From the NCBI RefSeq assembly GCF_009360615.1, contig NZ_SPEY01000006.1, positions 62,001 through 126,000 on the forward strand: a stretch of DNA of 64,000 bases. Direction: 5' to 3'. This document shows, piece by piece, positions 16,526 to 25,928 of this stretch; positions within the stretch are counted from its first letter, which is position 1, and every line of letters begins with the position of its first letter. The notes beneath the pieces were generated by a model. That model had not been told where the DNA came from. It searched no databases and saw only the letters and a program-made list of their open reading frames with translations. The translations under genes and the position numbers were made by a program. Source of the stretch: Comamonas sp. (GTDB taxonomy: Bacteria; Pseudomonadota; Gammaproteobacteria; Burkholderiales; Burkholderiaceae_C).

Positions 16526-18217
16526 ATGCTGGCTGATCCCTCTACCAAATACCGCGCATTCCCCGTGGTGAACCTTCCCCACCGTCAATGGCCTGCCCGT
16601 ACATTGACGCAGGCCCCTGTCTGGCTGTCGACCGATCTGCGCGATGGCAACCAGGCGCTGTTCGAACCCATGAACCACGAGCGCAAGCTGCGGCTGTTCC
16701 ACGAACTGGTCGCCATCGGTTTCAAGGAGATCGAAATCGGCTTTCCTTCGGCTTCTCAGACCGACTTCGACATCGTTCGCCACCTCATCGACGCCCGGCT
16801 GATTCCGAACGACGTCACACCTATGGTCATCTCCCAGCTGCGCGAGGACCTGATTGCCACCACGGTGTGCAGCGTGACTGGCGCACGCCGCGTGATCGTG
16901 CACCTGTACAACGCCGTGGCCCCGGCCTTCCGCGAAATTGTCTTTGGCATGGAGGTCGCGCAGATCATTGCCATGGTCGAGCACCATGTGCGCCATCTGC
17001 GCGCGCTGACCGAGCAGCACCGCGAAACCGAATGGGTGCTGCAGTACTCCCCCGAGACCTTCTGCATGGCGGAGCTGGACGTTTCCCTGGCCGTGTGCAA
17101 TGCCGCGATTGCCGCCTGGGATGCCGGTCCCGCCCGCCCCATGATCATCAACCTGCCGACCACCGTGGAGGTTTCCACTGCCAATGTGTTTGCCGACCAG
17201 ATCGAATGGATGGACCAGCGCCTGGCACGACGCGAACACATCACGCTGTCGGTACACCCCCACAACGACAGGGGCACGGGCGTGGCCTGCGCCGAGCAGG
17301 CCCTGCTGGCCGGCGCCCAGCGTGTGGAGGGCTGCCTGTTTGGCAACGGAGAGCGCAGCGGCAATGTGGATCTGGTGACCCTGGCCCTGAACCTCTACAC
17401 CCAGGGCATTGCTCCCGGCCTCGATTTTTCCGACATCGCTGCCGTGGCCCGCATTGCCGAGGCCTCTACGGCCCTGCCCATCCACCCCCGTCACCCCTAT
17501 GTAGGCGATCTGGTGTTCACGGCATTCTCCGGATCGCACCAGGATGCGATTGCCAAAGGCTTTGCGGCACAAAAGCCTGATGCTCCCTGGCGCGTTCCCT
17601 ATCTGCCCATAGACCCCCAGGACCTGGGGCGCACCTACGACAGCATCGTGCGCGTCAACAGCCAGTCGGGCAAGGGCGGGATCGCCTTTCTGCTGCAAAA
17701 GGACAGGGGCATCACCATGCCAAGGCGCATGCAGATCGAGTTCAGCGCCATCGTCCAGACCTGGGCCGACAGCAGCGAAACCGAGTTGAGCAGTGCGCAG
17801 ATCTGGTCATTGTTCGAAGACACCTATCTGCATGCCCATGCCCGGTCACCGGCCTTGCGCTACCGGGAACACCGCCTGTTCGACGGCGAGCAAGGCCAGG
17901 GCATCGAACTGCACTGGCGCGATGCGCACGGGCAGAACAGGCAAAGCCGCGGCATGGGCAACGGTCCTATTGCCGCCACTGCTGCTGCACTGGACCTGCC
18001 GCTGCGCATCGACAGCTACGAAGAGCGCAGCCTGGGCAACGGTGCCGATGCCTGCGCTCTCGCCATCGTCGAAGCCGCCTGGCCTGGGGTTCCCGGCTCA
18101 CGGTTTGGCGCAGGCATGCATGCGGACCCCGTCACGGCCTCGGTCTTAGCGGTCGTGAATGCCGCTGTACGCTTTGAGGCCGAGGTGATTCGGGCCGACA
18201 CGCCCAACCCTCGCTAG
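16526..18217 (+). CDS. leuA: 2-isopropylmalate synthase, long form
   Basis: First committed step of leucine synthesis: acetyl-CoA + 3-methyl-2-oxobutanoate to 2-isopropylmalate. The 563-residue protein begins [13 protein letters not shown], as in the long LeuA type. It has the HMGL-like catalytic barrel with [13 protein letters not shown] (Arg39/Asp40), the metal-binding HPHNDRGTG and [12 protein letters not shown], and a C-terminal regulatory region. An AAGG sequence lies about 8 bases before the ATG. The upstream leader ORF and hairpin suggest control by leucyl-tRNA supply. Confidence 0.95.
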   Translation: MLADPSTKYRAFPVVNLPHRQWPARTLTQAPVWLSTDLRDGNQALFEPMNHERKLRLFHELVAIGFKEIEIGFPSASQTDFDIVRHLIDARLIPNDVTPMVISQLREDLIATTVCSVTGARRVIVHLYNAVAPAFREIVFGMEVAQIIAMVEHHVRHLRALTEQHRETEWVLQYSPETFCMAELDVSLAVCNAAIAAWDAGPARPMIINLPTTVEVSTANVFADQIEWMDQRLARREHITLSVHPHNDRGTGVACAEQALLAGAQRVEGCLFGNGERSGNVDLVTLALNLYTQGIAPGLDFSDIAAVARIAEASTALPIHPRHPYVGDLVFTAFSGSHQDAIAKGFAAQKPDAPWRVPYLPIDPQDLGRTYDSIVRVNSQSGKGGIAFLLQKDRGITMPRRMQIEFSAIVQTWADSSETELSSAQIWSLFEDTYLHAHARSPALRYREHRLFDGEQGQGIELHWRDAHGQNRQSRGMGNGPIAATAAALDLPLRIDSYEERSLGNGADACALAIVEAAWPGVPGSRFGAGMHADPVTASVLAVVNAAVRFEAEVIRADTPNPR

Positions 18218-18455
18218 GCCCGGCTCCTTGCCGCCTGCAGCGACCTCGTGGGGGCGGCGCTGCGGGCTCCCGCGAGCCGGAACTCGCCCTGTCACCGGGC
18301 GTCGCCGCCTGCCAGCGCGTGCCCCTGCTGCCAAAGGGTCTGTCACAATTCCCCGGCGGGGCCGGTCTGCCGCTGGCAGCCCCCGGCCAGCAGGAGTCCT
18401 TTGGATGTTGCGCTGTGTCACGTCACTTTACGGCCGTCTGCGCTACAAAGTCGCA

Positions 18456-18473
18456 TTGCATTCACGTTGCATT
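18456..18473 (+). repeat. Direct repeat of TTGCATT upstream of nrdJ
   Basis: TTGCATT occurs at 18456-18462 and 18467-18473, 11 bases apart or one helical turn, just upstream of the nrdJ start. Such phasing suits a regulator or a promoter element, but it does not match an NrdR box closely, and no cobalamin riboswitch is visible in the 270 bases before nrdJ. Confidence 0.4.
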
Positions 18474-18489
18474 GAGCATGAGGCACGCC

Positions 18490-20883
18490 ATGAAAACACC
18501 TCCTTTGCAGGCCATCAGCCAGGACGTCCTGGCCGAAAAATATCTGGCCGACGGCGAGCAGTCCGAACACGATCTGTTTGCCCGAGTGGCACGAGCCCTG
18601 GCCGCCGTCGAGAAGCCCGAGCTCCAAGCGCTATGGGAGCAGAAATTTCTGCTCAACCTGGAACTCGGCGCCATCGGCGCCGGCCGCATCATGGCCGCTG
18701 CGGGACTGGACACCAAGGCCACACTGATCAACTGCTTCGTGCAGCCTGTCGCCGATGCCACGAACGGCTTCGACTCCCAGGGCAACCCCGGCATCTACAC
18801 GGCACTGTCTCAGGCGGCCGAGACCATGCGCCGCGGCGGCGGTGTGGGCTATGACTTTTCCAACCTCCGCCCGCGCGGTGCTCTGGTACGCGGCACCCAC
18901 TCCAATGCGTCAGGCCCCTGCTCCTTCATCGATGTCTTCGATGCATCCTGCACCACGGTGGAGTCTGCGGGTGCCAGGCGCGGCGCCCAGATGGGCGTGC
19001 TGCGCATCGACCACCCCGATGTCATGGAGTTCATTACCGCCAAGCGCCAAAAAGGCCGCTGGAACAATTTCAATGTCTCGGTCGGCGTGAGCAATGCCTT
19101 CATGCAGGCAGTCAAGGACGATGAAGAATGGGACCTGGTCCATGTCGCCAGCCCCAGTGATGCACAGATTCAGGCTGGCGCACACCGACGCGATGACGGA
19201 CTGTGGGTCTATCAAAGCCTGCGTGCACGCACGCTGTGGGATGCCATCATGCAGTCGGCCTACGACTTTGCCGAGCCCGGCATCCTGTTTCTCGACAACA
19301 TCAATGCAGACAACAACCTCTGGTATGCCGAACAGATTGCCGCCACCAACCCCTGCGGCGAGCAACCGTTGCCCCCCTACGGCTGCTGCGACCTGGGCCC
19401 TGTCATCCTGCCGCGATTTGTGCGCGAACCGTTCACACCTCGGGCTTTCTTTGACCTGGAGGCCTTTCGCGCTGCCGTCGCCGTACAGGTGCGCATGCTG
19501 GACAATGTCCTGGATGCCACCGTCTGGCCCCTGCCCGAGCAGCAGCGCGAGGCACAACAGAAACGCCGCATCGGCGTGGGCTTCACGGGGCTGGGCGATG
19601 CCTTGATTCTCCTGGGCCTGCATTACGCCAGTGCTGAGGGTCTGCAGCAGGCCGAGACCATCGCCCGCACCATGCGCGATGCTGCCTATGCCGCCTCGGT
19701 CGAGCTGGCACGGGAAAAAGGGTCCTTCCCGCTGTTCAACGCCAAGCAGTATCTGAAAAGCGGCTTTGCCAAGCGCCTTCCCAAGGATCTGCGCACGGAC
19801 ATCAGAAAACACGGGCTGCGCAACAGCCATCTGCTGTCCATCGCTCCCACGGGCACGGTATCCCTGGCCTTTGCCGACAATGCGTCCAATGGCATCGAGC
19901 CCGCTTTTTCCTGGACCTATACACGCAGAAAGCGCAAGGCTGACGGCGGCGAGCAGCTCTACACCGTTCAGGACCATGCCTACCGGCTCTTCAAAGCCTT
20001 GCGCGGCGACGAGACACCGCTGCCCGACTTCTTTGTCAACGCGCTGGAACTGAGCGCCAGCGAGCATGTGGCAATGATGCGCTGCGTGCAGCCCTTTATC
20101 GACACCTCGATCTCCAAGACCGTCAACATCCCGGCCGACTATCCCTTCGAGGACTTCAAGCACCTCTACATGGAATGCTGGGAGGCTGGACTCAAAGGCT
20201 GTGCCACCTATCGCCCCAACGACACCCTGGGTTCGGTGCTCTCCACAGAATCAGCACCAGATACCTCTCAAGCGTCCCCCGGAAGATCGCAAGCTGCCAC
20301 GCATTCAACTGGCAGCAACGGCATGACGGCCGTCATCGAACGTCGCCCCGAGGGACCGCTCAATGCCGTGGTCGACAAGATCGAATACTTCACGCATGAC
20401 GGCATACGGCGTCTGTATCTGGTGGTCAGCTTCATGGTGGTCGATGGTGTGGAACGGCCCATCGAGTTCTTCATGCCCGTGGGGCAGACCGGAGAAAGCC
20501 AGCAATGGATCACGGCCACCATGCGCAGCCTGAGCCTGGCCGCGCGTGGCGGCTTTCTGGACAAGGCCCTCGCCGATCTGCGCAAGGTTGCCTGGGACCG
20601 AGGCCCTGTACGCTACGGCAGCAGAACACGCGAGGACGGCAGCCGCATCCCGCTCTGGCACGACAGCGAGGTGGCATTGCTGGCCTATGCCATCCAGAGC
20701 ATCATTGCCAACCGGGGCTTGCCCCAGCCGGCCCCCAGCACGGCGGCCACGCCAGCTGCCGCCCCCGAAGACCACGGCTCGGTCCCTGGCAAGAAATGTC
20801 CCGACTGCGGAGCACATGCCATGATCAAGAAAGATGGCTGTCAGTTCTGTACCGCCTGCGGCTTTGTCGGGTCATGCGGTTGA
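18490..20883 (+). CDS. nrdJ: Adenosylcobalamin-dependent (class II) ribonucleoside-diphosphate reductase
   Basis: Makes deoxyribonucleotides independently of oxygen using coenzyme B12. The 797-residue protein shows the RNR core: LINCFVQPV near the N-terminus, [11 protein letters not shown], the active-site segment [20 protein letters not shown], and [12 protein letters not shown]. The C-terminal tail carries [22 protein letters not shown], a zinc-ribbon-like four-cysteine motif typical of this class. A low-complexity insert precedes the last domain. TGAGG lies 6 bases before the ATG at 18490; an in-frame ATG at 18478 is possible. Confidence 0.95.
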   Translation: MKTPPLQAISQDVLAEKYLADGEQSEHDLFARVARALAAVEKPELQALWEQKFLLNLELGAIGAGRIMAAAGLDTKATLINCFVQPVADATNGFDSQGNPGIYTALSQAAETMRRGGGVGYDFSNLRPRGALVRGTHSNASGPCSFIDVFDASCTTVESAGARRGAQMGVLRIDHPDVMEFITAKRQKGRWNNFNVSVGVSNAFMQAVKDDEEWDLVHVASPSDAQIQAGAHRRDDGLWVYQSLRARTLWDAIMQSAYDFAEPGILFLDNINADNNLWYAEQIAATNPCGEQPLPPYGCCDLGPVILPRFVREPFTPRAFFDLEAFRAAVAVQVRMLDNVLDATVWPLPEQQREAQQKRRIGVGFTGLGDALILLGLHYASAEGLQQAETIARTMRDAAYAASVELAREKGSFPLFNAKQYLKSGFAKRLPKDLRTDIRKHGLRNSHLLSIAPTGTVSLAFADNASNGIEPAFSWTYTRRKRKADGGEQLYTVQDHAYRLFKALRGDETPLPDFFVNALELSASEHVAMMRCVQPFIDTSISKTVNIPADYPFEDFKHLYMECWEAGLKGCATYRPNDTLGSVLSTESAPDTSQASPGRSQAATHSTGSNGMTAVIERRPEGPLNAVVDKIEYFTHDGIRRLYLVVSFMVVDGVERPIEFFMPVGQTGESQQWITATMRSLSLAARGGFLDKALADLRKVAWDRGPVRYGSRTREDGSRIPLWHDSEVALLAYAIQSIIANRGLPQPAPSTAATPAAAPEDHGSVPGKKCPDCGAHAMIKKDGCQFCTACGFVGSCG

Positions 20884-21109
20884 ATCATGGATCGCATCCG
20901 TGGCGACCGCGCTGAACAGCGTGCGGGATGAACGAGTACGCTGCTGCGGCGTCCGTTTCGGGGGCTAGCCGCAGCTCCAGTCCGACGCGGCGTTCGGCGC
21001 ACCGCCCTGCACTCGACAATGCCATGGATGGCCATGGGGGCGGGTGGCGAGAGGCAATCTTGATTCGAGGCCATCGATCATCGCTCCTTGATCTGAAAGG
21101 CATTCCGTC

Positions 21110-21757
21110 ATGACAGTCAAAGTCCTGTGCTTCGGCACCTCGCTGGATGGCTACTCCGCCGGCCCCAGCCAGGATCTGCAGAACCCTCTCGGCGTCGGTG
21201 GATCCGCAATCCTCGAGTGGTTCTTCCCCACCCAAGTCTTTCAGCGCATGCACGGAGGGTCTCAGGTTGGCGAGACAGGTGTTGACAATCAAATGGCCGA
21301 GCGCTCCTTCGAGAACATCGGTGCGTGGATTCTGGGTCGCAATATGTTCGGACCGGTACGCGGCCCTTGGCCCGATGGAGGCTGGAAGGGCTGGTGGGGC
21401 GATGAGCCCCCCTATCACGTGCCGGCATTTGTCCTGACCCACCACGCGCGGCCCATGCTTCGCATGCAGGGCGGCACTGATTTTCACTTCGTCACGGAGG
21501 GCATTGCATCGGCACTGGCACAAGCCAGGGCAGCCGCAGGGGCTCGCGATATCCGCATCGGTGGCGGTGTGGCCACCGTGAGACAGTTCCTGCAGGCGCG
21601 ACTGGTCGACGAGCTTCACCTCGCCGTAGCGCCCCTGTTGATGGGGTCCGGCGAAAACCTGTGGCAGGGCATGGATATGCGGGCGCTGGGCTATGAGGTC
21701 GCCGAAGTGAGGCAGGGCGAACGGGCCATGCATGTGATGGTGCGCAAGCAGGCGTAG
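21110..21757 (+). CDS. Dihydrofolate reductase family protein (RibD C-terminal-like)
   Basis: The 215-residue protein starts VKVLCFGTSLDGYSAGP, the family N-terminus. It contains ENIGAWILGRNMF, FVLTHHARPML, a dinucleotide-binding GARDIRIGGGVATVRQFL and VDELHLAVAPLLMGSGENLW, the usual RibD_C pattern. It probably binds NADPH; the substrate is unknown, and such stand-alone members are not the housekeeping FolA. The 226 bases upstream, after nrdJ, hold no supported gene. Convergent with the ClC gene. Confidence 0.9.
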   Translation: MTVKVLCFGTSLDGYSAGPSQDLQNPLGVGGSAILEWFFPTQVFQRMHGGSQVGETGVDNQMAERSFENIGAWILGRNMFGPVRGPWPDGGWKGWWGDEPPYHVPAFVLTHHARPMLRMQGGTDFHFVTEGIASALAQARAAAGARDIRIGGGVATVRQFLQARLVDELHLAVAPLLMGSGENLWQGMDMRALGYEVAEVRQGERAMHVMVRKQA

Positions 21758-21961
21758 GGCCTGAAAGCTCGGTCCCTCCTGATACCGCACGCGAGCCAGC
21801 GGTAGCGCCCGCCCCCCTGCACGGTGCCTCTCTCAAGGAGCATGCCGGCGCACCCCGCTGGCTGCGCCTCCCCCTGGGTCGACCGCACTCCTGACTGCAC
21901 CCATGTATCAGCACTTTCCAGCCCAATCATGTTCAATTCCATGCAGGCGGAGCTGATGAAT

Positions 21962-23404
21962 TCAACGGATGTCCTCACCCTGACGCGCCTCATGCACGGT
22001 ATCCGCTACGGAGGACTCTTCCCGCGTCGCTGACTGCGTGGACTGCGCTGGAGGCACAGCAGTCTCTGGCTCCGGCTCCTTCGGCAAGGAGGCTCTTGCC
22101 ACCTGGAGCATGTGCAAAGCCAGCGACTCATAGAGCGGCCGCGCAATCATGCGCGAGATCATGCTGGCAATCATGGCGGAGGCCATGAGGCTCAACACCA
22201 GGGCATGGCCGTCCACCATCTCCATCACGATGATGAATGCCGTCAGCGGTGCCTGGGTGACGGCCGCCAGAAAAGCCGCCATGCCCATGGCGATCAGGGC
22301 CGGCGCTATCTCCGTCGTGCCGGCAAGCGATGCCACGTTATTGCCCACTCCGGCACCGATAGAGAGAGAGGGCGCAAAAATACCGCCCGGCACCCCCACC
22401 CAGGCCGACAGCCAGGTGGCGATGAACTTGAGCGTGACATAGAACTCGGGCACATCGGCCTCGCCCTGAAGCATGTGCTTGACAGCTTCCGAACCCGCGC
22501 CGAAGGTGGCACCGCCGGTGACCACGCCGATGACGGCGATCAGCAGGGCCAGCACTGCGGCAAAGCGAATCGGAAAACGTGACCTGAGCTTGTTGAGGCG
22601 CTCGGTAGACGAGGTCAGGGAATGGGTCATGAGCTTGGCGAACAGTCCGCCCAGCACGCCGCAGGTCAGCGCAACGGCCAGGCACGGCAACAGGTCGCGC
22701 CAGCTCAGCTCGGCCACGCGGATGCGGCCGAAATAGCTCAGATTGCCGAAGACCGAGACCCCCATCAGGCCGGCCAGCACAATGGCCGCGATGATGAGGC
22801 CGCTGGAGCGCGACTCCAGCTTGCGCGAGAGTTCCTCGATCGCAAACACCACGCCTGCCAGCGGGGCATTGAAGGCGGCAGCGATGCCCGCAGCGCCGCC
22901 CGCCACCAGCAAGGCATGGGTGTTGATGACCGACTTGGGGCCCAGCCAGCGCCGCGCCGAATGCATGACACCGGCAGCCACCTGCACCGACGGCCCCTCG
23001 CGCCCGATCGACAGCCCCGCGAGAAAACCGGCGCTGGAGAGCACGATCTTGGCAAACGACAGCCACAGCGACACAAAGCGCTGGCGCAGACCCGGATCGA
23101 CCGAAGGCTCCAGCGTAGCAATCACCTGGGGGATGCCCGAGCCGCTGGCCCCCGGCGCCCATTTGCGCGTGGCCCAGACCGCGGCCGCCGTGATGGCCGG
23201 CATCCAGATCAGCACCAGCCAGCCGTTGACGCCGTGGTAGATGCTCTCGAAAAACCCGAAAGCCGCCTCGGCCAGCAGTGTGAAAGCCACCACGCTCAGG
23301 CCCGCTGCCGCCGCATACGCCAGCACCACCGTCCGCTCCAGCCAGCGCTTTCCGTCGCGCATCTCTTCATTGAGGTTATGGAAGAAATCTGGCTCTTGCT
23401 GCAT
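21962..23404 (-). CDS. ClC-family voltage-gated chloride channel/transporter
   Basis: Polytopic inner-membrane protein of 480 residues. All three ClC anion-selectivity motifs are present: GSGIPQV, GREGPSVQ and GGIFAPSLSIGAG. Transmembrane segments fill most of the sequence. I start at MQQEPDFF; the frame is open another 31 codons but that part is not ClC-like. The C-terminal tail is short, so there are no CBS domains. Bacterial ClC proteins exchange chloride for protons or act as channels; which applies here is not clear. Confidence 0.92.
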   Translation of the reverse strand: MQQEPDFFHNLNEEMRDGKRWLERTVVLAYAAAAGLSVVAFTLLAEAAFGFFESIYHGVNGWLVLIWMPAITAAAVWATRKWAPGASGSGIPQVIATLEPSVDPGLRQRFVSLWLSFAKIVLSSAGFLAGLSIGREGPSVQVAAGVMHSARRWLGPKSVINTHALLVAGGAAGIAAAFNAPLAGVVFAIEELSRKLESRSSGLIIAAIVLAGLMGVSVFGNLSYFGRIRVAELSWRDLLPCLAVALTCGVLGGLFAKLMTHSLTSSTERLNKLRSRFPIRFAAVLALLIAVIGVVTGGATFGAGSEAVKHMLQGEADVPEFYVTLKFIATWLSAWVGVPGGIFAPSLSIGAGVGNNVASLAGTTEIAPALIAMGMAAFLAAVTQAPLTAFIIVMEMVDGHALVLSLMASAMIASMISRMIARPLYESLALHMLQVARASLPKEPEPETAVPPAQSTQSATREESSVADTVHEARQGEDIR

Positions 23405-23610
23405 GGGCGGGCATTCTTTTCGGAGCGGGTGCAAAAATGGGCGGATGCCCACATTCTGCGCCAGCGGCAGGGCTGCGCAGATCGGCAATAGCCACAAGGT
23501 GTGCCCACACAGGTCTTTACAACGGCCACCCTGGCGCCACCTACGTGAAGCATCAGACCGGAGAAGCCTGGGGCAGTGCCGGAACGATCAAGCCGCACAG
23601 GCCGTATCGC

Positions 23611-23967
23611 TCACTCCCTGAAGGCCGCCATGAGCGTCCCGGCCAAGGCCGCCAGACCGCCCATGGCCACCAGCACCGCGCCGGGCCCGGGCCAGTAGGC
23701 GAACATCCATGTGAGGGCCAGAGCGGCCACACTGAGGCCTCCCAGCCAGAAGATGCTCCCCACCGCTGCTCCCCACAAGCCCGCGCAAAGCCACAGCGCA
23801 AGCAGGATCAGGGCCGCCCCGACCAGGCGCAGCACGGCGCGCCGCATGGGGCCGGGCTCGCCGCGCGCCACGAGCTGATCACAATGCCTGTCCATGGCCT
23901 GGCTCAGCACCAGCACGCCCGCCAGACACAGCGCCAGCACGCAGACGATCACCTGCCACAGGCTCAT
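23611..23967 (-). CDS. DUF3325 family small membrane protein
   Basis: A 118-residue protein with four hydrophobic segments and a short charged loop (DRHCDQLVARGEPGPMRR). Length, topology and place as the last gene of a TonB receptor/PepSY/DUF3649 operon match DUF3325, an uncharacterised family seen with iron uptake genes. Its start overlaps the DUF3649 stop by four bases (ATGA). The function is unknown; a role beside the PepSY protein in iron release or periplasmic reduction is inferred from context only. Confidence 0.7.
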   Translation of the reverse strand: MSLWQVIVCVLALCLAGVLVLSQAMDRHCDQLVARGEPGPMRRAVLRLVGAALILLALWLCAGLWGAAVGSIFWLGGLSVAALALTWMFAYWPGPGAVLVAMGGLAALAGTLMAAFRE

Positions 23968-24281
23968 GCCATGCCCTCCAGCGCCAGCAGAGCGCCCCCC
24001 AGCAGGACGGCCGAGACGGCCATGCGTGCCAGCGCCCTGGGCAGGCTATGTACATGGAAGACCCAGAGCGCCATTGCCGTGTAGAGCACAAAGCTGATCA
24101 AGGTGGACAACTGCACGGCAGGTGCTCGCTGCATGGCACCCACGGCCACCAGCACCTGGGCCAGCACGCTGCAGGCCAGCGCCGTGAGCACATACCCGCC
24201 CAGCACCGCCATCAGCACACGCAGCAGCACGGCCCAGCAATGACGCCTGGCCTGCGACCTGCTCGTGAAAGCCGTCTTCAT
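23964..24281 (-). CDS. DUF3649 family small membrane protein
   Basis: A 105-residue protein with a basic N-terminus (KTAFTSRSQARRHCW) and three hydrophobic segments, matching DUF3649, often annotated as an iron uptake protein. It overlaps the PepSY gene upstream and the DUF3325 gene downstream by ATGA junctions, so the three are translated as a unit. Function unknown. Confidence 0.72.
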   Translation of the reverse strand: MKTAFTSRSQARRHCWAVLLRVLMAVLGGYVLTALACSVLAQVLVAVGAMQRAPAVQLSTLISFVLYTAMALWVFHVHSLPRALARMAVSAVLLGGALLALEGMA

Positions 24282-25918
24282 GCCGGACCTCCTGTGCTCG
24301 CACCTCGACCGGCTTGCGGCTGCGCCCTGCTCCTGCCGCGCTGCGATTTTTCATGCCGCCATGCGCTCCAGGCCGCCATCAGCCCCAGCATCAGGCAGGT
24401 CAGCTCCAGCCCGGCCCGCTGACCATCGGCCTGCGCCAGATAGACCAGCAGGTGCTGGCCGGTGGTCATGGCATTGAGCAGCGGCAAGCCCAGGCACAGC
24501 AAGGCCAGTGCGCATAGCTGCTCGCGCCAGGCCTGGCGCGCCGTGCGCAGCAGCGCATGCAGCAGGCTCAGGCCCCAGACCGCGAAGAACACGCGGACTT
24601 CCCAGCTGGAACGCGCCGTCAGCACCATGGGCAGCAGACGGTTGCCATACAGATAGGCCACGGAGGCCAGTGCCGAGCCTGCCAGCGACGCCACATTGAG
24701 CGCATCGATGCAGCGGTACATGGAAGGCGTTGCCACGCCCCATTCATGACCGCTTCTGGCGCGGCGCTTGACTGCGAACAGGATCGTGCCGCTGGCAATC
24801 ATGGCCGTGCCGATCAGGCCCAGCACAAAGTACAGCCACTTCATCGCCCAGCCGCCAAAGGTGACCAGATGCAGGGCGCTGATGACGGGATAGGTATCGG
24901 CTGCGAGATGGCGACCCTGGGGGTTTGCGGGTCCCTGCAGTAGCTGGCCGCTGGCGGCATCGAAGGTCACTGAGCGCGGGGCGTTGACCAGACGACCCGT
25001 CGCCGCTGTGTCCGGGTTGCTTTCGGTGAACCGCACCGTGGCTCGGACGCCATCGGGTCGCTGCAGCAACACGCCCGCCACCGGTTCCGTCAGCAAGGAC
25101 TGCGCCCTCTGCGCGAGGCTGACCAGGTCTGCGCCGGCGAGGGCGGGCGCAGTCGAAAAGGCACCCATGGCAGGTCTGGCATCCAGCTCGGAGTCGTAGC
25201 GGCTGTATGCCGAGCGCTCCTGCCCGTACAGGGATTGCAGCGGCCAGGGCATATAGCTGGTGTAGAAATGCGCGAGTCCCGTATACACGATCATGAACAG
25301 AAAAGGCAGGGTGAGCACGGCCGATGCGTTGTGCGCATCCAGCCAGGAGCGCTGGCCCTTGCCGGGCCGGAAGGTGAAGAAGTCCTGAAAGATGCGCCGG
25401 TGCACGATCACGCCCGAGGCCAGCGCCACCAGCATGCACATGGACACCAGCCCCACCACCCAGAAGCCCGCGAGGCCGCCCTGCAAGGAATAGTGAAAGG
25501 ACATGAAATGCCGGCCGCCCTCGGTCCGGCGCAAGGCGGCCTCGGGCAGGACTTTGCCCGTCTGTGCATGCAGGCTGGCCTGCATGTTGCCGTCCCTGCC
25601 CGAAGCGAACACCTTGACCCCATCACCCTGGCGCTGGGGCACACCGATGCGCCAGAGACTGGCCTCAGGTGCTTTCCGGCCCAGATGCTGCTCGGCCAGC
25701 TGCAGGGCGTGCAGACGCTCTTGCGCAGAGAGCGCCGGCCTGTTCCCGTCCTCCACAGGCGCTCCCTGCATCCATTGCGTGATGGGCTCACGGAAGACGC
25801 TGATCGAGCCCGTGAGGAAAATCGCACAGAGCAGCCAGCCGCATACCAGGCCGCACCAGGTATGCAGCCATGACATGGTCTGGCGAAATCCGGGTTGTGA
25901 TGACAACTTGCCTCTCAT
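24278..25918 (-). CDS. PepSY-associated transmembrane protein (iron-regulated membrane protein)
   Basis: The 546-residue inner-membrane protein starts near RQTMSWLHTWCGLVCGWLL, the characteristic first helix of PepSY_TM proteins. It has further helices around MSFHYSLQGGLAGFWVVGLV, LFMIVYTGLAHFYTSY and WAMKWLYFVLGLIGT. Relatives such as FpvG or PiuB reduce ferric siderophores or are iron-repressed. It lies 10 bases behind the TonB receptor, consistent with releasing iron from the imported complex in the periplasm. Confidence 0.88.
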   Translation of the reverse strand: MRGKLSSQPGFRQTMSWLHTWCGLVCGWLLCAIFLTGSISVFREPITQWMQGAPVEDGNRPALSAQERLHALQLAEQHLGRKAPEASLWRIGVPQRQGDGVKVFASGRDGNMQASLHAQTGKVLPEAALRRTEGGRHFMSFHYSLQGGLAGFWVVGLVSMCMLVALASGVIVHRRIFQDFFTFRPGKGQRSWLDAHNASAVLTLPFLFMIVYTGLAHFYTSYMPWPLQSLYGQERSAYSRYDSELDARPAMGAFSTAPALAGADLVSLAQRAQSLLTEPVAGVLLQRPDGVRATVRFTESNPDTAATGRLVNAPRSVTFDAASGQLLQGPANPQGRHLAADTYPVISALHLVTFGGWAMKWLYFVLGLIGTAMIASGTILFAVKRRARSGHEWGVATPSMYRCIDALNVASLAGSALASVAYLYGNRLLPMVLTARSSWEVRVFFAVWGLSLLHALLRTARQAWREQLCALALLCLGLPLLNAMTTGQHLLVYLAQADGQRAGLELTCLMLGLMAAWSAWRHEKSQRGRSRAQPQAGRGASTGGPA

Positions 25919-25928
25919 GCCAGCCTGC

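Noticed and set aside
18218..18489. Possible cobalamin riboswitch before the B12-dependent reductase gene
   Set aside because: I looked for the B12 box and the GCCACTG segment and found neither in recognisable form.
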